Shown: positions 6,201 through 8,636 of the stretch, one piece after another
Numbering within the stretch: position 1 is the stretch's first letter
Layout of the letters: each line of letters starts with the position of its first letter
NCBI GenBank assembly: GCA_903910005.1
Contig: CAIVXW010000325.1
Span: 1-8,636, forward strand
Reading direction: 5' to 3'
Length of the DNA stretch: 8,636 nt
Source: an uncultured Methylococcaceae bacterium
Lineage (GTDB): Bacteria > Pseudomonadota > Gammaproteobacteria > Methylococcales > Methylococcaceae
Made by a program: the position numbers and the translations under genes
Notes under the pieces: generated by a model
What the model was told of the DNA's origin: nothing
The model's input: the letters and a program-made list of their open reading frames with translations, nothing else
Database searches by the model: none

Positions 6201-6819
6201 TCACTCGATCTGGCCCAATCCGGATCCGAACGCCAACGATAACGTGACCGCCAAACAGTTGCAGGGCTACGACGGCAACATCGCTGAGTGTTCGGTGTGC
6301 CATGTCAAGGATGATTTCAAGGGTGGAATGGTGGCCACCAACGGCGGTACCAGCAATCTGGGAGTGGGTCAGGGTGTGCGTGACGGTACCGTGGTCAATG
6401 CGACCAGTGCCAGAGCCTACCTGGCCGGGCCGCACGGCATGCACCCGGTCAACGATCCGTACTGGTGGAAGGAAGCCGATCTGTCGGCCGCCAATCAGGA
6501 TGGTGGCAAGAAGGGCGGCTGGCATAACGACTTTGCCAAAAAGCCGGGCCCGGATGGTGAAGATCAATGCGCCGCCTGCCACGGCGACGATCACAAGGGA
6601 ACCCGCCTCTCCAAGGCTTTGACTGATCGCAGCTTTGTGGATGAAAACGGCAAGCCGGTCAAGGTGGCCGCCAACACCCCCATCGCCTGCGATTTGTGCC
6701 ACAGCCTGGAAAAGAGCTTCACCGGCTCACCCAAAGGCACGCCCAAGCCGCATGCACCGCCGGCTCCGGCCGCGATTGTGGCGGGTGGTCACTCCGGTGG
6801 AGGCGGTATGGGCCACTAA
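3211..6819 (+). CDS. Secreted octahaem c-type cytochrome with PKD-like N-terminus
   Basis: A 1202-residue exported electron-transfer protein. A Sec signal peptide covers about residues 1-38 (basic start, hydrophobic 16-34, ATAAG site). It has no lipobox Cys, so it is periplasmic or released rather than a lipoprotein. Residues about 40-128 look like a beta-sandwich. Residues 130-213 resemble a PKD/Ig domain (W166-NLGNG). Eight CxxCH haem sites begin at Cys 493, 811, 834, 880, 990, 1027, 1120 and 1160: one isolated, then seven in the C-terminal 400 residues. Many extra His residues (676, 677, 680, 826, 827 and others) could be distal ligands. The protein ends in an Ala/Pro then Gly/His-rich tail. 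The ATG at 3211 has AGGGG five bases upstream. It is far larger than NrfA, octahaem tetrathionate reductase or hydroxylamine oxidoreductase, and I do not recognise it as any of these. The role is unknown; the ccmI gene downstream fits c-type haem attachment. Confidence 0.9.
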   Translation: MQTIRHSIWTGLPPGLGWAMGISLALMGLTLPVTATAAGSTVRATATYDKKLGRIVVKGSAIANYLPGGSWVQIYNADNNILLYTAKTDGQKAFSTTLQSGADACNLRLETLGGNKTSVPVYGAAADCKTTPVCSISSPASNVQIVQGQSVKLQAAGSGKGLDYVWNLGNGQADLKGQSITPTFAQTGQFRVTLEASTPTGQRCADDVIVMVKPPASANPNPKVTERTLPLAASALKAKDGAWVVLPFEETGMQGGSMVNLPFNPLVPYDALNAQLMKKVKGKPEFGSPDQFGVFYSAASNKKDPVGGDSINSTSQNLFADGEIGANYDPLTSVLNPVTQVPTDNKFVDGHDFREAVIKKNELWDRQHQPYAREIDKIPETGRSFADTQSTYTPAKPMPLPDQSIRGSADDGANVRQMPGVKNPYKANDPQPLDAFDDTRQKFIAQFIPVSDVDDKGRVNPYPLMRVEAVDKKSKKVIAKTDAVYTTASETRCRECHAKGKIAGDESVWRTPVSESELVNADGKPGPATGAGSYAPGTDPTKPWPPAIHNRFDDKHPDNPAFTNLAPGANDPNSKAYIPRDANGLRTDRIAESRIGPDGKLQVRLKFREPESDAWADQEKAALFNTLVMHDYMVFYGPTPATGMQWPASYSSQLADYYGDDIGKNRSQPQYFCSGHHYSHLKIDNGVGNRTYPTNRSDYSRAFHAFHGKMQVYKRDVTASQSADGLPHKKGDLIRDERGHPKMYGGRGWDSQHNDNEGVPLKMDATTGTMVKTAYTWDPLKNDWRPDLFPMDANGELMLPFGEGVAMEENCTKCHTGPTEKSYRDIHHASGLQCDNCHGDMLAVGNVYPNPQYDANLTGAGVYAGESVHFRRPWLDEPDCGSCHVGDGNKKDAATGFFSAGVKKVAWDAKDPAKASVFPEDARFAVMPTVEMRKEKSSVAVRDANGNPVLGADGKTPLTQTAYLKQPISQALYRKSKDVHGSGANGELACSACHGGSHSIWPNPDPNANDNVTAKQLQGYDGNIAECSVCHVKDDFKGGMVATNGGTSNLGVGQGVRDGTVVNATSARAYLAGPHGMHPVNDPYWWKEADLSAANQDGGKKGGWHNDFAKKPGPDGEDQCAACHGDDHKGTRLSKALTDRSFVDENGKPVKVAANTPIACDLCHSLEKSFTGSPKGTPKPHAPPAPAAIVAGGHSGGGGMGH

Positions 6820-6829
6820 GCACCAGGGA

Positions 6830-6847
6830 AACGTGAATTCAGGATAA
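6830..6847 (+). repeat. Dispersed intergenic repeat, copy D
   Basis: AACGTGAATTCAGGATAA differs by one base from the - strand copy at 3140-3157 and by a few from the copies at 853-869 and 2981-2997. It starts 10 bp after the cytochrome stop codon. Confidence 0.6.
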
Positions 6848-6875
6848 GGGCCGGGACTCAGTGGTTAGCCCACCG

Positions 6876-6899
6876 GCGGCCAGGATGGCCGCGCCACTC
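6876..6899 (-). repeat. 24-bp palindromic repeat, right copy (inverted)
   Basis: Exact reverse complement of 881-904. Its core forms a 7-bp stem, GCGGCCA/TGGCCGC, with a GGA loop (6876-6892). As in the left copy, it lies a short distance from an AACGT...TTC..G..TA module. Confidence 0.75.
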
Positions 6900-6925
6900 T
6901 CGCCCCTCCTGCTTCCAGTCACCTA

Positions 6926-6963
6926 CCCCGACCGGGCGAGTCGTCTCCCCGGCTCGGGGTTTT
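6926..6963 (+). terminator. Intrinsic terminator after the cytochrome gene
   Basis: CCCCGACCGG (6926-6935) pairs with CCGGCTCGGGG (6949-6959), a 10-bp GC stem with one bulged base and a 13-nt loop. TTTT follows at 6960-6963. It lies 107 bp past the cytochrome stop and 29 bp before the next ATG, so it would end most cytochrome transcripts and may lower expression of the downstream genes. Confidence 0.6.
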
Positions 6964-6991
6964 GCTTGTTCAACCCTCCGGATGATTCACC

Positions 6992-8134
6992 ATGATGCCA
7001 TTCATTTCCCGATTCATACCCCGTACCTGCCGGGCATTGCTGACCGGCCTGTTGCTGAATACCCCGACGTGGGCCGCAACGGCTTTGCCGTCGGCCCCGC
7101 AACCGGCCGATGCGGTCGCTGCCTCGGCCTTACCCCGACCCCGCTTCAACGATACCGGCATCACCCTGTGTTCGGATACCCATTACTACGGCATTCCCTG
7201 TCCGCTCAGCCTGTATCCGGGCCAGGACGGTGACCACGGCCGTGATGCCGCCAATCCCGGTCAGACCGGTTTTCGCCTGACCCGACTGGACGCCCGTGGC
7301 AAAGTCATCCGCCAGGCCGGGATCGCCGCATCCTGTGTCCGCGATGAAGTGACCGGACTGGTCTGGGAAAACAAAACCGCCAGCGGGCTGCATGCCGTTA
7401 ACACCCGCTACAGCCGGCAGCGAACCGACCCCGGCAACGCCGGAACCCTGGTCAGGCAAACCAACGCCGAAGCCTTGTGCGGTTACCGCGACTGGCGGTT
7501 ACCCGCCCTGATGGAATTGCAGAGTCTGGTTGACTACGGCATTCCGTTTCCAGGCCCGGTGCAGGCTCAAACCCTGTTTCCCCTGAGCCTCAGTGAAGCC
7601 TACTGGACCGGTTCGCTGGATGGTCGCCAGCCCGACCAGGCCTATGTGGTGCAGTGGGATGACGGCCAGGTTTACCGTGACAGCCTGGGTGCCGCCCACG
7701 CGGTGCGGCTGGTGCGGGGACGTCCGCTCAAATCACGCTGGTCGGTATCGCCGGATGGTGCCGAGGTCACCGATGCCACCACGGGTCTCACCTGGAAACG
7801 CTGCGCGGAAGGGATGCGCTGGAACGGCAACGGCTGCGAGGGCTATCCGCGCTATTTCACCTGGTACGAAGCCCTGCAATGGGTGGTTCCCACCGAAACA
7901 GGCTGGCGGGTTCCCAACGTGAAGGAGATGTCCAGCCTGATTGATCCGTCCTCCCGGGGCATCCTGGCCATGAACCCGGACATTTTTCCGCAGATGACCA
8001 ACGATATGTTCTGGACATCCTCACCCTACACGCTGGATACTTTTTACGGCTGGGTCGTGCAGTCGTTTTATGGCTATGCGTATTTCACCTACCTGGAAGA
8101 TACCGGAGCCCTGCGCCTGGTACGCGACCGGTAG
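6992..8134 (+). CDS. Exported protein with two Lcl/DUF1566 domains
   Basis: A 380-residue predicted extracytoplasmic protein. A signal peptide spans about residues 1-28 (Arg-containing start, ALLTGLLLN core, cleavage near TWA-A). After a linker, FNDTGITLCSD and PGQDGDHGRDA (52-85) give the usual N-terminal signature of such proteins. Two PF07603 (Lcl C-terminal-like, C-type-lectin-related fold) domains follow. Domain 1 (about 115-243) has TGLVWENK, CGYRDWRLPALMEL, YWTGS and AVRLVRG. Domain 2 (258-379) has TGLTWKRC, GWRVPNVKEMSSLID, FWTSSP and ALRLVRD. The family is linked with surface adhesion and ligand display; the ligand here is unknown. Six Cys in the mature protein could form disulfides, and there is no CxxCH. 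ATGs stand at 6992 and 6995 with no clear Shine-Dalgarno. The gene follows the terminator after the cytochrome gene and precedes ccmI by 48 bp. Confidence 0.85.
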   Translation: MMPFISRFIPRTCRALLTGLLLNTPTWAATALPSAPQPADAVAASALPRPRFNDTGITLCSDTHYYGIPCPLSLYPGQDGDHGRDAANPGQTGFRLTRLDARGKVIRQAGIAASCVRDEVTGLVWENKTASGLHAVNTRYSRQRTDPGNAGTLVRQTNAEALCGYRDWRLPALMELQSLVDYGIPFPGPVQAQTLFPLSLSEAYWTGSLDGRQPDQAYVVQWDDGQVYRDSLGAAHAVRLVRGRPLKSRWSVSPDGAEVTDATTGLTWKRCAEGMRWNGNGCEGYPRYFTWYEALQWVVPTETGWRVPNVKEMSSLIDPSSRGILAMNPDIFPQMTNDMFWTSSPYTLDTFYGWVVQSFYGYAYFTYLEDTGALRLVRDR

Positions 8135-8182
8135 GGCGTTCCCTTCCGTTCCCCCTTACTTCAACTCATCAAGGCTTGCTGA

Positions 8183-8636
8183 ATGACTGGATTCTGGCTG
8201 GTGGCCACACTGCTGCTGCTCCTGGGCTATGTTTTTTTCGTACCCGTGTTCAACCCCAAACCGCGCCCGGGTACCCTGCGGCGTGATCGCCTCAACATGC
8301 TGCTGCACCGGCAGCGACAAACCGAACTGGTTCAGGAAGAACCCGACCGGCAAAATCGGGAGTGGCTGGAAGCCGAATCGGCCCGCAACCTGCTTGACGA
8401 CCTGGACACGTCGGCAGAACCGGCCAGTCCGGACACCACCACCCGGGGCCGGATTCCGGTCATCATCACCCTGTGCCTGCTGCCCATGGTGATTCTGGTG
8501 AGTTATCTGGGACTTGGCCGACCTGACCTGATCGAAGGCCTGCCGACACCCGCCGGACAGGCCGGTGACCTGAATGCCAGCATCCAGAAACTGGCGGAAC
8601 GGCTTAAAACCAACCCGAACGACGTAGAGGGCTGGA
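8183..8636 (+). CDS. ccmI: Cytochrome c biogenesis protein CcmI (5' part, cut by window end)
   Basis: The first 151 codons are open to the window edge. TM1 spans residues 2-22. A short charged cytoplasmic segment (about 27-88) contains the family-like DRLNMLLHRQRQTEL stretch followed by acidic ARNLLDDLD. TM2 spans about 90-112. Residues 131-151 (SIQKLAERLKTNPNDVEGW) match the first TPR helix of CcmI, part of the periplasmic domain that binds the apocytochrome C-terminus and delivers it to the CcmF/H haem ligation complex. The ATG at 8183 gives the standard two-helix topology; AAGG at 8171-8174 is a plausible RBS eight bases upstream. It lies 48 bp after the Lcl gene and is probably co-transcribed with it. 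No ccmH or ccmF precedes it in the window, so if other ccm genes are near they lie downstream. An NrfG-like TPR protein is the main alternative. Confidence 0.82.
   Translation, partial: MTGFWLVATLLLLLGYVFFVPVFNPKPRPGTLRRDRLNMLLHRQRQTELVQEEPDRQNREWLEAESARNLLDDLDTSAEPASPDTTTRGRIPVIITLCLLPMVILVSYLGLGRPDLIEGLPTPAGQAGDLNASIQKLAERLKTNPNDVEGW

Noticed and set aside
5698..6702. 334-codon open frame on the - strand in the haem-rich part of the cytochrome gene
   Set aside because: Same explanation: an antisense shadow of the strongly coding + frame, with no credible motif or RBS.
3211..6819. MtrC/OmcA-type outer-membrane cytochrome, or hydroxylamine oxidoreductase/NrfA
   Set aside because: There is no lipobox Cys and the haem number and spacing differ. 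The length is far greater, and no CxxCK motif is seen.
6992..8134. A complete diversity-generating retroelement
   Set aside because: There is no reverse transcriptase, Avd or template repeat in the window; only the domain type is shared.

Overview
The window is GC-rich chromosomal DNA from a Gram-negative bacterium, most likely a gammaproteobacterium. The support is a PyrF of gammaproteobacterial length, a CcmI of the System I cytochrome c maturation type, secreted multihaem cytochrome machinery, and intergenic spacers filled with short repeats. The exact lineage cannot be fixed from the sequence. A sulfur- or methane-oxidising gammaproteobacterium would fit, but that is inference.

Left part (1-2745), housekeeping. 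The first 61 bases may be the 3' end of a gene on the + strand. pyrF (orotidine-5'-phosphate decarboxylase) converges on it from the - strand. A 240-bp divergent spacer follows, holding a pyrF promoter candidate, a dispersed 17-mer, a palindrome, eight copies of a heptamer, a telomere-like C-rich run with G-quadruplex potential on the - strand, and a GC hairpin. Next comes a two-gene + strand unit: an AEC-family permease whose stop overlaps (ATGA) the start of a single-domain CinA-type protein.

Middle spacer (2746-3210). No intact gene is visible. On the - strand there is what looks like the broken 5' end of a YgiT/MqsA-type zinc-finger antitoxin, abutting the cinA stop. It is followed by an imperfect inverted-repeat element of about 190 bp built from the same modules as the other spacers.

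Right part (3211-8636), c-type cytochrome locus. A 1202-residue secreted octahaem cytochrome c carries N-terminal beta-sandwich/PKD-like domains. It is followed by a third repeat-bearing spacer with an intrinsic terminator, a secreted protein with two Lcl/DUF1566 domains, and the 5' 151 codons of ccmI, a cytochrome c maturation factor cut by the window end. The cytochrome and the Lcl protein are both predicted to be exported. CcmI would present apocytochrome to the haem ligation machinery, so the three could serve one extracytoplasmic electron-transfer function; that is inferred from proximity.

The most interesting items are the uncharacterised octahaem cytochrome/Lcl/ccmI locus and the modular repeat family shared by all three large spacers.
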